Shown here: piece by piece, positions 9,811-23,000 of the stretch
Numbering within the stretch: position 1 is the stretch's first letter
Layout: each line of letters starts with the position of its first letter
Assembly (NCBI RefSeq): GCF_018139145.2
Contig: NC_059478.1
Span: 6,634,001 to 6,698,000, forward strand
Origin: Gymnogyps californianus
Lineage: Eukaryota; Chordata; Aves; Accipitriformes; Cathartidae
Direction of reading: 5' to 3'
Length of the DNA: 64,000 nucleotides
Program-made: the position numbers and the translations under genes
Notes under the pieces: model-generated
What the model was told of the DNA's origin: nothing
Database searches by the model: none
The model's input: only the letters and a program-made list of their open reading frames with translations

Positions 9811-11428
9811 AAGGTGTTTGCAACCAGCAGGGCTGTGGCAGAAGTATCCTGTGCCTGTACCCCAGCAAAGAAGGATTTGCTGGTAATACTTTCCCTATCT
9901 CTCATCCCTGATCCAAATTGCTTTCTGTAGAGTCATAAGTTTAAATTCTTAGTCCCTGTGACAGGCAGTTTGTGGGGAATAGAAGGGCCTCAAAGGTTTT
10001 CTAAAGCATGGGAGTCACAGAGCTCCTCTCCACAACCATTCCTGTAGCCTCTGGGCTATGTAGTGCCTGCGGTACTTGCAATTCTGCAGAGTCATTATTT
10101 GCCCCCATGCACACAGGGACTCAGGAGATGAGCTGCTGAGACACAGTCAGCAGGGAAATCAAGGGCACAATTAAGCAAATCTTCCTTTTCCTCCATCCTG
10201 ATGGACCTACACGCGTTTTGCAACCCTTCCCCTGAGATAACATCTCCAAGCATCCATGCCCCGGCCACCAGCCACAAATAAACACGAGCTAAAACGCGGC
10301 AACAAAAGCTGCCTGCCAAAGTCAAAATAATTTTTAAAGTACCTATGAATAGTAGGATGGCTTTTTTCTTCATGTTCCCTGCACTTGCTTCCTTATTATA
10401 TTTCCAAAGGGGAATGTTCCAGGGTTTATATGCTTGGCCACGCCGATGCGACTTTCGGTGCTGGAACACAGCCCTGGAAAATAGTCCACAGAAGGACACG
10501 ATTTAGACACTGACAGGTGATGCTATCCACGCATCGACCACATTTCACTTTGCTGTGAAGTATTTTTACATTTTTCATCTGCATTTGCTAGCCTTTAAGG
10601 CTGCTGCTCAATCCTCATCACTACAAAAAAAAGACCAGCACATCTGCCAGCAGGAGTGGGCTGGGAAGAAGAGGTGAGGGCAACAGCAAGGCAGGCAGGG
10701 ATTTCACCAAGCAGGGCCCCATGTCCCAGTTCCTGGGCAAGGAGAGCAGAGCAGGTCCATCAAAAGCATCCCAGATAAGCCAAAACAGGTCAAACAAGGA
10801 GCCAGGCTGAGGACCTGAGCTTAAATGCATTTCCCGAGCAGCGGGGACGGTTCCCCAGCAGCATTGCTCCCAGCTGCTTCTCATCCCCTGCTTCTCCCCG
10901 CAAGCTGAGCCCACGTTGCAGCTGCACTGGGTCAGAGCTGCCCTCCAGCACAGGCAGCCCAACCCCGGGGAGGCAGGAGGGCTGCAGAGCCCAGTGCTGC
11001 CCTCAGTGCCCCAGCAGTATCAGAAAGCGTGAATATTATCATTAATTTTTGCTCAGATCCTGAGGTGCCCTGGGGGTAAGAATCCCTGCCTGCAGCTGGA
11101 CTAGGTTGGCAACCTTGGCATTTAGCTGCACGCGTAGCGAGAGGGACGTGAGCCGTATGGAAACACGTCGCACGTGATTTCTGGCGCTTTATTCGAGCCA
11201 AGGCCGTGAAGGCGAAAGCCGCAGAGTGGGAAGCAGTGCGATACGGCTGCTCCCTCCCTGTCAGCTGGCACAGGGGCTGGCAGAGCGCTGCAAAACACTG
11301 GGTAAGGTGTTTGTGGTATTTGAAATGGCTCAGTGCGTCCCCTTTGCTGGTGAGCTTCCTTCAAAAACATATTTAAACGACATTTTACAGCATTTATTTC
11401 TGACTGTCTTTAAAAAAAAAAATCATGG

Positions 11429-11570
11429 ATGTACACACATGCACATGCAAACGCATATGAAGTTGCCTGCATATGTGTTATTATGCATGTGTATCCATTG
11501 CGGTGCATGCACACAGAAAGCTCAGCATCCATACACCTATACATGCACATCCACCTGTCCAAATACATGT
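11429..11570. repeat. CATG/ACAC-rich low-complexity tract
   Basis: Degenerate alternation of ACAC, GCATG and ATATG words, looking like a decayed CA-type microsatellite. It makes spurious open frames on both strands. Confidence 0.5.
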
Positions 11571-14500
11571 CTTCGTGGGGCCACTCGTGCACGTATGTAG
11601 GGGCCCTAAGGCCACCCCAAAGGCTGCTTGGTCCTGCCGGAGCGGGGACCCCGGCCACAGGAGGAGACGGGGCGGCTGAGCGACGATGCCACCCCACTGA
11701 GCCACTGCTGGGAACACGCCGGGTCCCAGGGCAGAGGGAAACGGGTGGTTTTTTCCACCAAATAAATCCACCCCCCATCCCGGCTCATGGAAACCTGGCC
11801 CTGGAGCAAGTATGTGTCAGGCCCAGGGGGGGCCAGCGCCAGCCCCCACGTTTGCTCCCCAGAGCTCAAATCTTCTCTGCTGCTTCCAAATTCGCAGCCT
11901 CCACCCTGGGAAACTTCGGTCATGGTTTATTGGAAGCAACCGCAGCCGGCCGTGCCCAAAGGCAGTCACGGGAAGCTTCGGCTTCTCTTTCTCAATGCGG
12001 TTTTGTGGGTAGGGTTTTTTTATCCCCCCAAGGCTTTAAAGGTTTTGTTATATTATCACTGGGTTTTGCCAGCAATCGCGGAGGACATGCTGGATGCAAG
12101 CATGGTTTTATTGACCAGGTTTTCTCTTTGGGAAGCATCTCAGACTTGTAGAGATGAAACTACGCTGCAAATGGGATACTCTGGTATCAGCTGTGAAGTC
12201 TGAGCGCTACCGCCGAGGCTGAGACTCAGCCTGGGCCATCCATTTCCATGCACGGTCCATCAAGAATGGACGCAGCCCCACATTTCCTTCTAAAGAAAGC
12301 TCAAAAATATTTTCATTCTAAATTTTTCTTACTTTTTTTGTTGGCCGATTTAAATATTTTTTTAGTGGAGAATCAGTTTTAAGTTAACTTCAAGGTGTGC
12401 AAGACAAAATATTCTTTTTTTTCAGTTAGAAACTGCGGTTAAAAAAAATTAATCATGATTTTGTTTCTATCTGCTTCTAGAGTGTTTTGCTGCTCTCACT
12501 GAGTCTTTCATGCCAGATAATTCAAATACTTCCTGGACACTCTTCAGCTCACTTCTTCCCTCTGACATGCACTAAGATCAGGTATACATGCAGACTGCTG
12601 CGATTCCAAACCACCTGTCTCGTAAGACAAGGCTACGCTTAATGAAACAGTGAATAAAAGATAAAGGGAAGTTTAAACTACCTTCCTCCAGTTAGGTGGA
12701 TGACAACTGTAGGGAATAGGGACGGAGAAGAGTCGATGTATTTTACAATGAACGATGATCCTTGGACTCTGCATGGCTGGATTAGAAGAGACAGAAGGCT
12801 GTGTTATAGACACAGTTGCTTGTAAAAGGCTTTCTAATGGCAGAGGCTGGCTTGTGCTAATAGTAATACTTTGGGACCTAAGCGCTCCTGAGTTAGTCAC
12901 CTGTGATGCTAACTTCTCCTTGGCAGTCCGCTCACACTCTCCTCTGCTGACGCAGGCCAGTTAATTTTGGCTTCCAAAACACGCAATAAATAGAAAGAAG
13001 ACAACCTAAAAATGTATTTTGTTTGGGTTTTATTCAGAGCATTAGCATCTCTGAGCTACACTTGGATGCTCCCCTCCCCTCCATCGCTCGTGCAGCAGGC
13101 AGCCCTCCAGTGCTCCCGCGGTCCCTGGAGGTGTACACACCACGCACCCCTCCTCTGCCCTCCCAGAGCATCCCGTACGGACACAGGGGACTGCTCAGAC
13201 CTCAGAGACAGCCCATGCTGCAACAGAGGTAGGGTGTTTCCTAATAACCCCTTTAATACCAGATACTTTCCCCCTTGCAAATGAATTCAATCATCAGCTG
13301 AGTTATTGATAAAAATCAAATATTATTTATGACAGCGACCCAAAAGCAGTTTTTGCAAACAGCAGCCCTCACTTGAATCCTCCTGTGCTTTTAAGACAAT
13401 GGCGTCTTACTGATACTAAATAGGTATTGGGAACTGCAGTCCTGTAAAGTGCTCAGAAAATGGTGAGCAATACAAACAATACCAAACAGCCTGGCAATTA
13501 ATACATTCAAAAGCTAACTTCTGCTTTCATTCTTGCTGTAACTGTTCAGTTCTCTTCAATAAGCCAAATACCATGAAGAAGCTTTACTCTTCACAAGTCT
13601 TCCCCTTCCTTTCCTGTTCCTGACATTGCAACTTTTAAAGCAACTGTAAATGCCCCTCGAGCCATCCAACAGAAGCAGCTTTCTTTAGTATGCTTTGCAA
13701 GTCATCCAAAATTAGAATGTAAAAATTAATTGCAAGCCCACAACCAAAAAAACCCATGTTGTCACAGTATTTTCCTCTTTACATTTTATTTTATAATGAT
13801 AATATTACGTTAGCAATGAAAAAGGAACATTGTGCGTCATTCACTTCAGTAACACAACGAAGGTGGTTCCAGTTGTAAAAATAAATAATAAATAAGAAAG
13901 CAGCTAAAATCTCCCTGTAAACGCAGCCAGGACCCACCGATGCTCAGAGGTAGAACCGGGATGGGGAAGGTGGAAGAGAACTCAGAATAACATCCCCAAA
14001 CTGGTCCTCGGTCCCTTGCTCTGCTCAAACAGCCACGAAAAGCCTGAGCGATCCTGTGCTCCAGCTAACGCTCGGGAGGGCAAAAGATGGTTCCCTTGGC
14101 AAGGAGTGAGTACCAGCGGGATAAGGACCTCAAGGACTGGTCTTCAGGGATAAACGGAGGCACATGTGGCAGCCCCAGGCTGTCTCAGTAGGAAACGATG
14201 CTGGTGGCACGTTCCCCATGACCCAGCACAGGACACCCGTGGGCTCCCCATCACCCACCCACGCGGCTGCTGGCACCGTTGCTGCCAAACGGGATCCATA
14301 GCTTTCTGGGGTGGCTGTGGGACCCAGAAATCCCTGCTCAGAGGGGCTTTCTGAAGAGCTCACCCCACAGATCTGAGCTGATGAAATGTCCTGCCGCCCC
14401 CCAAGATGCTGAATTCACGGCACACATCGCTGTTTTGCTCGGCTCCCCGGGTTTCTGGTAAAGTGCTGTGGCTGCAGACTGGTTTCACCGGCCAAGGGAA

Positions 14501-14963
14501 CACCAAGCCCAATTTTAAGCCAGGGGAAAGCCCCAGGTTTTCTCTCCCATGTGTAAAATATAAGTTTTCAATAGGATCACTCACCAAAGAGCCTGTTTTA
14601 CATCGCTATTGTCTGTCTAGGACAAGCTGCTACTCTACATGCCGAGACGCTGTCCACATCTTTAAGGGGAGAAAAGAAACAGCACGGACTGCAAAGCATC
14701 CTTTTACTGCCATCAACGGTCCTCCGAGCTCACGGGAAACCTGCCGCCTTAGACCCCTCTAGCAGCCCTGCCGGACTGCAGCTCTCACTGCTGCTATTCA
14801 CCTACCTTGCTCCATGGTCATGTTACAGATCTGTCTGGTCATCTCTCTCAAGTTATTATACAGAAAAGGTGGGAGGCATGCTAAGTGCTACAATATCTAA
14901 AATAATTTAATTTACAAGCTCCTCGGAGCAAGGGACGTGTGTACGCTTTCAGCAGTGCTCTTC

Positions 14964-15020
14964 TAATAAATATATATATTATAATAATGATAAAATAAAT
15001 AACAATAACAGTAATAAAAC
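14964..15020. repeat. AT-rich microsatellite-like tract
   Basis: A run of TAA, TATA and AATA words with almost no G or C across 57 bases. Confidence 0.6.
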
Positions 15021-15233
15021 ATTACGCATGTGACCTACGATTATGTGCAATCTAAAGGTCACGTAGCTTAAGCGAGGGATAAAAACGTCACTGCTAGGGA
15101 TACGCTGTACTGGAAGAAGGTGTAAAGCTTTGATGCAGAGCATGCGTAGGAAACGGCAGAAGAAGGATCTCAGGATGAGGAGAAGGCAGGCGCAGGGTCC
15201 CTCCAGCTGAAAGTGCCACGTAGTCTTCAGACT

Positions 15234-15239
15234 TTTATT
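15234..15239 (-). terminator. Candidate RGS16 polyadenylation signal
   Basis: AATAAA on the minus strand, 481 bases beyond the RGS16 stop codon, in a sensible place for a 3' UTR end. Use is not proven. Confidence 0.4.
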
Positions 15240-15719
15240 CTGGCCCTTCCCTCATAGGAAGAGCCCTGCGGGCAGGTCTGGGGCGGTTGCCCCGGGCACT
15301 GCGGGAATTGCAGGCTCCTGTGCTGGCTCTGCAGCCGGCGGCTGATGCTGCAGGTCAGAGGCAGGGTCCTGAGAGCAGGTGGGAGCTCTCCGGTTACGGA
15401 TGCTCAGGGGAATCCGGTCTCTTTTTCCTGGGCTTGCAACTCAAATCTGATTTCTTTCTGTCCCTGTGGTGGTGCAGGTCTCCGGCCGTGCTGCAAGGGG
15501 AGGCATCCGGTTCCCACCCGCTCCGCTCCTCCAGGGAGGGAGGACCTCTCTTCCCAGCAGCTCGGTGGGAAGCGGGAAGCGCTTGAGGTCCTGGGGATCC
15601 TGCTAAAATGCCAGGACTTCAGCCGAAACCCCACTGTGCGGACCTCAGCCCTCGCAAACCGTCCCTCAACTTCTGCCTGATCCCCTGGCTTGTCCTCCCG
15701 TGGTGAATTCGGGCTTGGG

Positions 15720-15920
15720 TCAGGTATGCGACCGCTTGCTGATGCCACGGCTGGTGGCCTGTTTGGTCATGTCCTGGTAGGAGGCGGACTTCAGGAACCG
15801 GGGGTAGGAGTCCTTCTCCATCAAAGTGCGGGTCTTGGCCTGGGCTTCGTTGAAGCAAGCGGAGGTGGCACCCGAGAGGTTCTTGCGGGTGATCTCCCTG
15901 GTTTCGTGGTCGATATTCAC
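15720..15920 (-). CDS. RGS16: RGS16 coding exon 5: end of RGS domain
   Basis: 201 bases from acceptor CCTTGCAG|GTGAATATC to TGA. It encodes [14 protein letters not shown] and [15 protein letters not shown], then a tail ending KRSHT. Human ends PSHT; the tail here is 10 or so residues shorter. Confidence 0.96.
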   Translation of the reverse strand: MNIDHETREITRKNLSGATSACFNEAQAKTRTLMEKDSYPRFLKSASYQDMTKQATSRGISKRSHT

Positions 15921-18900
15921 CTGCAAGGAAGCAGCGTCCACAAACATTAACTCGGCGTTAGCTCCCCTCCCATGGAGGGACAAAAACTGTTTTCTCCATT
16001 GTCAGATGAGGGTGAAGATGCTCTCAAGCCTTTATATCCCTTCATGCTGGTAGATCACACGTTGTTAGAAATGAAAGCTCTCATGAACAAGAGCATATCT
16101 TCCCACTGAGCTGAGAGCACTTTAATAAAACCCACCAGGATATTTTATTCCTTTCCCACCCTATCTGATGCCACAGGACAGAGGCAGAAAATGCTCTCAC
16201 CTCCCTGGGTGCCTCAGTTTGGACAAACTCCTCGAAGATCCTGTTGGCCTTGGAGGCCAGCTTGGTTTTCGACCGGGTCTTTTTGAAGTCCTCGCACGCC
16301 AGCCAGAAGTCGAGGTTCTCCTCACTGAACTCTGTCTTCAGAAAGGTGTGGAAGGCCGTCACCCCGCCTGGGGAGAGGAGAGAAGAGCAATTAATGGGGC
16401 AGGAGGGGGGAGAGGAAGAGGAGGACCACTGCCAGACGTGGCGCTGCCTGGCGAGCATCGCCCTGGGAGCTCAGACCATGACATCTGCAGATTTCCTTTC
16501 CCTCCGGGCAAATTCCACCCTCTGAGACACTGCTAATTGGCCTCTAGACTCCAACAAAATCCTTTCCCACAGACAAGTAATTCTCTGGTTTTATTTATCT
16601 GACCTTTCTGTAATGAGGCTTCAGAGTATTTTCTTTAGAGCCTCGGAAAAGAGCTAATTCTACCTAAGGAGAAATCCACTGACGTATCAGTACGCCTGCA
16701 GGAACTGAGCTGTGATGGCTTTATTTTTATTTCTCAGCTGAGTTCTAGGGGGAATGAGATGCTGAGGAGTATGGGAGAGTAACTGCAGCAAGGATTTCAG
16801 AGCCAGGCTGGGAGGATGTATTAAGTTACGAAGCCAGAGATGCTTGTTAGCCATCACAGCACGTGAGGAAGGCTGGAAAAAAAATTACGCCTCGCCCCAA
16901 ACTAGCACTATGGAAGGACTTTCTCTTGCTGTGGAATAGCTTTTAAGGTAGACAACTACTTTTGTATTAAAATTTGGCACTTCTACCATTGTGTACCTGC
17001 TGTAAAGCCCAGTGTAAGGAAGGGATTACGTGTGGGACTCAAAAAGAGGCCCCCTCTCTGGGTCTGGAGGTACTGTCTGCATGGGGGAGAGGGAGACAGC
17101 ACCTTATGGGAACCCTGTGCATCACCATACGTATAGCAAATATTGGAGGGGAAAATGGCTACGCATAACTCAGTAAATCAGCTGAACTCCTTCTCGCTGT
17201 GGAAGAGCCATCCCTGGAGGCACAGGACAGACAGACAGAGGGCAGCAATGCAGTTTTCTGAGCAACAAAAGCCTGCGGGGAGGTGGCTGCATTGCTGTGC
17301 AAAGGAGGACACCAAGAGCAGACACGCTGCCTTCTCCTGAGTGCGGAGAAAGTGACGGTCAGGGCATGGCGTGACATTCCCCTTGACGGACTGCTGCACA
17401 TGGGATGCCCGCGACGATGCTCCTGTCCCGAGGCAGCAGCGAGGCATTGCGAGACAGTGCTTGTCCCCCCCCCAGAAAGCACCCAGCCAGAAGAAAAGGG
17501 TACGGCTTCGCAAGCCAGGCAATGAGCCCCACGCATCGGCTCTGGCAGGGCAGGAAAGGGGCCTCTTTCTAAATCCTAAACCATCTCATTTGAAGAAGAG
17601 ACAAGATTTCCTTGTACACTGGCTGCAGACATACAGTCACCCCCTTGCTCACTGGAAGTGTGCTTGTCCTACGCGCTCTCACCAAGAGAAGAAAACAAGA
17701 TCCTACTCACTTTTACTCTTCAGGAGCTGGTCGAAGGATTCCCTCCATTCGAGTACCTCTTGTGAGGAGTCTCTGGAAAAGACAAAAGGATGTAAGGCTT
17801 GCTGTCCAGCCGACAACACTTCTGCCCTGCGGCGAAGGATGGGAGCACTTCAGTCAAGCGGCCCCGTTAACGGGAGACAGTGCAAGAATGGAGACAGCGG
17901 CACTCGGTAGGAAACCAAAGCGAGACCCCAGTATCCATTACCTGTGGGCTCTCTTTCCTTTCTCCCTTTCTTTTACCTTCCCCGACGGCTCACCAGACCT
18001 CAGCTCCATAGTGCAGCTTTGGCCAGATAGCTTCTCTAGCAGAGATATTCAGAAGAGCCCTTTTCTGCTGGTACAAGCCTAGCAGAGCCTCCTCTGCAAG
18101 AAGACACCCTGTCTTCAGCGGCAGTATTTAGTATTTTGTTTTCAATGCTGCCTGCATTCCCCAGGGATCCCAGGCACTGGTCTGAGACACCGGGAACTGC
18201 GGGAGCCCTCTGGGTTTCTTGCCTATTGCTAAGGCCCTGCTCTCTTGTGCCCAATGCCAGAGCATCAGTGCCCCCGTCTGATTTTATAACTGGTGGAGCT
18301 GGGAAGTGATCCGCCTTCCCAGCCTGCCGGGGTGGGACCACGGGGAGGGCGAGCTGCGCTCTGTCCTCTCTGCTGCGCAGATGGGCAGGAGCATCCCCCA
18401 GGATAGCCTGGTCCGCGGAGACCTGTCCCGGGCTGAACCTGGGTCACGGCACTGCTTGGCTTACCTCCGCCTGGAGCCCAGCTGCAGCTTGCTGGAGGTC
18501 CCGATCCTGTGTCCCAGCTCTGGTTTATGAAGCAGGATCCCTAAACGCGTCTTCAGGTCCTTGGCTCTGGAAGGGAGGAAGGGGAGAGGTGGGATTGCTG
18601 GACCACCGGACTGCTGCCGCCGCCACCCCCCTGCCTCTCAGGGGCTGCACCCCACGGACCCGACACAGCTCGGAGGGGCAGCCCTTGCTCCTCAGCTTCA
18701 GCTGCTTCTTTGCCTTCTGATGTACAAAATAAATGCTCCCCCAATTGCTTTTTCTGCTCCCTAGCAACCACGCTTAGCAATGCATTAAGCCCAGGGGACT
18801 GTTTCCTCCTGCTTGCTTCCCAGGTAGCGCCGCACGCATTTATAAAGCACGGCGAGCTTTTTCCTCTGGGGCAGGTAGCAGAGCAGCTGCTGAGTGCCCA

Positions 18901-19929
18901 GCTGGAGCCCCCACAGCCCCCACAGCTCCCTGGAGCTAACCTGGCTCCTTTTCCCATCCCCCTCTCCCGGCAGTGCTACGATGCTCTCAAAGCACTGGAA
19001 AAACACAGCGATTGCTTTCTGCTCAGCAGAGCGGGAGCATCTCCCTGCTGCAAGGCTGCTGCAGCAGGGCTGATGCTCCCCTGCTTTTTTTTGGGGTGCC
19101 CCTGAGTCACCAGGAGCCTGCCACCACGCCATGGAGATGGCTGCGCTCCCCGGTGGCACCATCCACCTACCCCATGCCTTTGAGACCCAGCGAGCCCGGT
19201 GGCAGCACGATGCTCCTTGTGCCAGAGCCCCTCTGCAAGAGCCTGGGATGCTACTGCCTGTCACCGCGGCTCTGCGGCGGCGGCACGGAGGCACCTCCCT
19301 GCCGGGAGGTCTCTGCGGCAATACGGCAAGAGCTGCTGCTAAATCGGCTCCTCTCCCCGGGGTCCCCCCGAGGCAGCGCGTGGCCCCACTGCTATTTGTG
19401 TGCTGCAGCTCATTCAGGCATCCCAAGGAGCTCATACAAAAATAAGTGGTTAAATGTCAAGCCGGCAGCGTGGGGCTTTGTAGCCGTGTTTGGCAGGAGG
19501 AGCAACATGTCACTTAACGTTTCAACCGTGTTGACAAAAATAGTCCTGTTGCTGTCAACTTGAAGCAAGTTCTGCAGAGACGGAGCCAGAGAAACAAGCC
19601 TCGTATGTTTGTACGCCCGGACACACGCATGGCAGCCCTATCCAGCCTCCTCTCCCTCTGCGTGTTTTACCTCTGTGTTCCCCTCCTGGGGAGCAGAATG
19701 GATGCAGCCAAAACAAATCACTTGGGCTATCCTTCACTGTGTGTTTCCTTGCAGTCTGCACCCCAATTTCTACCAAAACATCACAGCCGCAGCAGCAGAG
19801 GCTGGCCCGGCCGCTCCAAAGTTAGGTGCGTCTTTTCCAGCTAACCCTCTGCGTCCCAGAACTGTGCTGTGGCGAAGCCCCTTACCTTTCCAGGCAAGTG
19901 ATGGGGAGCGCGGCTAAGCCCCGGCACAT
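15720..19929 (-). CDS. RGS16: RGS16, regulator of G-protein signalling (gene, five coding exons)
   Basis: Coding exons on the minus strand: 19929-19886, 18566-18465, 17772-17711, 16367-16201, 15920-15720. All joins have GT/AG ends and consistent phase, giving 191 residues (human 202). RGS16 is an R4-family GTPase-activating protein that speeds GTP hydrolysis by Gi and Gq alpha subunits at the membrane. The N-terminus [15 protein letters not shown] keeps both cysteines (2 and 12) that are palmitoylated in mammals, followed by an amphipathic helix. The RGS domain (about 58-175) carries [19 protein letters not shown], whose Glu-Asn pair contacts the G-alpha switch regions, and [13 protein letters not shown]. 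The C-terminus SHT matches human. Identity as RGS16 rather than RGS4 or RGS5 rests on the MCR N-terminus, the SHT end and the neighbour RNASEL. Two in-frame upstream ATGs (19965 and 19953) have weak contexts; the chosen ATG has A at -3 and leaves Cys2 usable. Confidence 0.97.
16201..16367 (-). CDS. RGS16: RGS16 coding exon 4: central RGS domain
   Basis: 167 bases. Acceptor CTCCCCAG|GC, donor CGGGAG pattern GAG|GTGAGA. It encodes [37 protein letters not shown] and EAPRE. It includes the Glu-Asn residues that contact the G-alpha switch I region. The length equals that of the RGS8 counterpart. Confidence 0.96.
17711..17772 (-). CDS. RGS16: RGS16 coding exon 3: start of RGS domain
   Basis: 62 bases. 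Acceptor CTTTTCCAG|A, donor TAAAA|GTGAGT. It encodes [20 protein letters not shown], resembling human SEDVLGWRESFDLLLSSK, the first RGS-domain helices. Confidence 0.95.
18465..18566 (-). CDS. RGS16: RGS16 coding exon 2: amphipathic linker
   Basis: 102 bases. Acceptor CTTCCAG|A, donor CGGAG|GTAAGC. It encodes [18 protein letters not shown], matching human AKEFKTRLGIFLHKSELG. The RGS8 counterpart (45394-45495) has the same length and phase. Confidence 0.95.
19886..19929 (-). CDS. RGS16: RGS16 coding exon 1: palmitoylated N-terminus
   Basis: 44 bases, ATG to donor GAAAG|GTAAGG. It encodes [14 protein letters not shown] plus two bases of the arginine that human also has here. Cys2 and Cys12 are both conserved. 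Confidence 0.95.
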
Positions 19930-20066
19930 GCTGAGAGCTGGGCACCCAGGCATCCAGCAACTCATCGGGTCCTTACGGTGGCAGCAGGGGCGTGCAACAG
20001 GCAGCTGCGGCACCACCTGCACCCACAGTCGCGTGTTGTCGGCTGGAAAAGCGGCAAGGAGCTGTG

Positions 20067-20075
20067 CTTTATATC
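20067..20075 (-). promoter_or_regulatory. RGS16 TATA box
   Basis: GATATAAAG on the minus strand, 138 bases before the RGS16 ATG in a GC-rich setting. A start site near 20040 would give a 5' UTR of about 110 bases containing two in-frame upstream ATGs in weak context. Confidence 0.65.
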
Positions 20076-23000
20076 GGGTGGGAGGCGGGAGAGCTGGGAG
20101 GGGGACCCAGCATCGCTCCAGCCTCCAGCCAACCAAAAGCTGCTCTGGCAGCACCCAGCGAAGATAACAGCTTAGGTAGGTTTCTTTTGTGCTGTTAAGG
20201 GAGGGGGGGGAGTGAGAGGCCCAGGCTTGTCCTTGAGCATCACAGTCATAACTGCTTCCTCGATAACAGGAAAAAACAGGCTCGCTTCCACCGACGTGCG
20301 GAGCCTGCTGAGTAAGTGCCAGCGGGTGGGTACGCAGATGGGGAGAGTGAGAGGGACAGGACAGACGCCGTAACGCACGGCAAATTCGTCAGCTCTGTCC
20401 TGCTGCCCGAGGACTTCCAATCCTCCCGGCGCTGCAAGAGCTGGTGTGGCGGCATCGCAGCAGCACGCTTTTCCCTGGGTGGTTTAGGTAGAGGATGCCA
20501 GTCCCCAGCAGAGTCAGGCTGTTTTGCAGCATCCCAGGGGCAGATGCAAAGCCTGAGGGAAGGGTTTGTGCTCCCCAGGGCAATGCAATACACCCCCCTT
20601 GCAATTCAGATAGAGTAAAAGGGTGTAATGTTTCCACATCCCCCCAAATTACACTGCCAGTCCACAGCTAGAATAAATAAGGACCGGTGTCTGACCCCAC
20701 GTGCTGGCAGAAGTTGCACTTCATCACAAATTCTCCGCTGGGTCTATGGTAGGAGAAGAGAAGGGAAGGGGATACCATCAAAGAAAGTCCAAGCAAAGTG
20801 TGGGAAAGCATCTGATAAAGGTGGATCCTAATGAGAACTGGAGATGGAAAGGAGAGACTAAAAGCAGGGGAGACGTTGGAAACTGGAGGGGAAGGACTGA
20901 ACCAGCAAAACAGAAGGATGAAGAGAAAGAGTTAAACCAGTGTCAGACACTGCGCACCAGCGAACCCCAGGGTCTGGTGCAACAAGCAGAGAGGTCCATG
21001 ACAGCCAACAGGTCCCCTGTGCCAAGGTCGGGCTCATGCAGGGTCCCGGAGAGCTGCCCTCCCTGCAATTCCCCAGTCGGTGGCTCTGGGAGGGAGGTCA
21101 CCACGGGGAGGGGAGCGCCCCTAACCCCCCCCTGCCCACAGCCGTCGCAGGGCAAAGGCAAGAGCTGCCATCTCCACTCCTTATCCTCTTCCTTCCTCCC
21201 CACTTCGTCCCTGCTATTACCAACTCCGCAGCCAGCACAGACATTTTTCCAGAGCTCAGGTCATCTCCTAACCTTGCTGCCTGCATTAATCACGCACAGG
21301 ACATTGCCAGAGCATCTTGCCTGGGCGAGATGAGCCGTGCCACGGGAGGTGGCAGCACGCAGCCATCTCGGCTCCAGGTAGGGGAGAAAGGCTTCTCTCG
21401 AGCTGCCTTTGGGGAGCAGAAGCACAAGGATATCAGGACGGGAGACTTTCAGAGGAGCACTAGGCACCTCAGCTCCCTTGAACTGTAATGGGGAGTCCTG
21501 TCTTTCTGCCACCACTTAGAAAAAGCCACTGAATTGTCTTGCCCACGGCTAGCCAGAAAAGATGCATCAGGACTAATGACCGAACACACATTTTTAGCTC
21601 CTGTCTCGGCTTTAATGCCAAGAGCAGCCTCTTTCCCGACAGCTCTGGTTTTTTTCACTTGAATAAATAAGTTTAAGGCTTCTTGGTTAGCAGATATTCA
21701 GCTACAGATAAATGTTTGGAGCTACAGAAAACCACGTGCCTTAAAACCATGATTAGAGCTGTGATCCTTGCTGTGGATTTAAGGAAAGAAGGGGAAGAGT
21801 AAGGGTGAGAGGGCTGTAAGATTGCCTTTGCCTGTACAGATACTAAGAAGGTCTGTGCATGCCCACAGCATAGACATCTTGATCTAACAGAGGTTTTAGA
21901 AGTGCTTGGCCGCATCAGCCTGGTGCTCCACCCCAGTTCACTGCCATGCTGGGAGCACTGGTATCGCAGTGGCAGTGCCGTGTTGACGTGGGTATGGGCT
22001 CCTGGTACCCACAGGAGAGGGCACACCCAGGTATTTCGGCACTGACCACACACACCCCCCCTTTGCACTCACCTCCCAGCTATAGTGGTTGGCCAACAAC
22101 AGCAGCCACGGGCCTGGGGCGGTAATAGCCCTTCTCCATTACCTGCATCTCCCTCTCTATCTCCTTCCCCAGCACAGATGCAGTGCTCAGTGATGCCCTG
22201 GTGTTGTTTTGTCTCATCATTTTCGGGCATGCCTCATGTTAAGCAGGACTTCATCTGTGTCCTTTTTCCCTTTAAAACTGTGCTTACGCATAGCAGCCCA
22301 TTCTCCCACCTACAGATTTGCAAAGTCATAGGATGCTCTGGTGACTCTCCCCAGTATCTGAGGCATCCCCCGAGCAGGTTATGCCGAGAGGAAAACCTCC
22401 AGGAGGCTGGGCACATGTTACAGACACACAGGACAGATGACTTCTGGCAGCAAGTCCGTGGTCCCCGAGACAGCCACTGTGCTGGGAGCCACGTGCTGCC
22501 TGAAGCAGCTGGGGAAATGTAACTGTATGGCAAAAACACAGCCGGGATGGCAGCAACAGCCATGGCCCATGGAAGAGGAGCACGGGTGATGCGAGCCAGA
22601 GCGGAGAAACTCTGCACATCTCTGCCTTGGTATTACAGCCTGCTGAAACCTCCGCTATGCTTCAGCCCCTGTCTCCCCACTGCTTTTTCCCCATAGAAAT
22701 AAAGCGTGTTGGGCAAGCGCGTGTGTGGTTTTACCTTGTCCCCTCTGTAGCAGCTTTTGAAGCACTTGGCTCAGGTGAGGCAAAGCTGACGGCAAAGCAG
22801 AAGTGAGGAAACGCCTGCGGTGGGAGCTTGGTCCCTGCAAGCCCCCATGGGAGGGAGAGATCCCTATAAAACCTCAGTGGGAAGGAAAGAGTCAGTCAAA
22901 GGCTGTATCTTTTCGGGCACCACAGTTGCTCAGCCAGAAGGTGCACAAAGCCGTAGGAAATGCCACGCTCACAATGGAGTCCCACGCTTGGGTGTTTGAA

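Larger units (their letters stand above)
8114..13760. other. Intergenic stretch between the LTR and the RGS16 3' flank
   Basis: No exon with family resemblance or paired splice sites was found on either strand. It holds G-rich runs near 8.3-8.6 kb, two short tandem duplications (8852-8895 and 9767-9810) and a CATG/ACAC-rich tract near 11.4-11.6 kb. Open frames such as 11429-12151 are low-complexity or chance frames. Confidence 0.6.
13761..15719 (-). other. RGS16 3' UTR and downstream flank
   Basis: No coding exon is visible. Minus-strand AATAAA occurs at 15234-15239 (about 0.48 kb past the stop) and at 13785-13790 (about 1.9 kb past it), so short and long 3' UTRs are both possible. An AT-rich tract lies at 14964-15020. 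Confidence 0.45.

Noticed and set aside
18785..19435. 216-residue minus-strand open frame
   Set aside because: It lies inside RGS16 intron 1, has low-complexity Ala/Gly/Arg composition and no family match.
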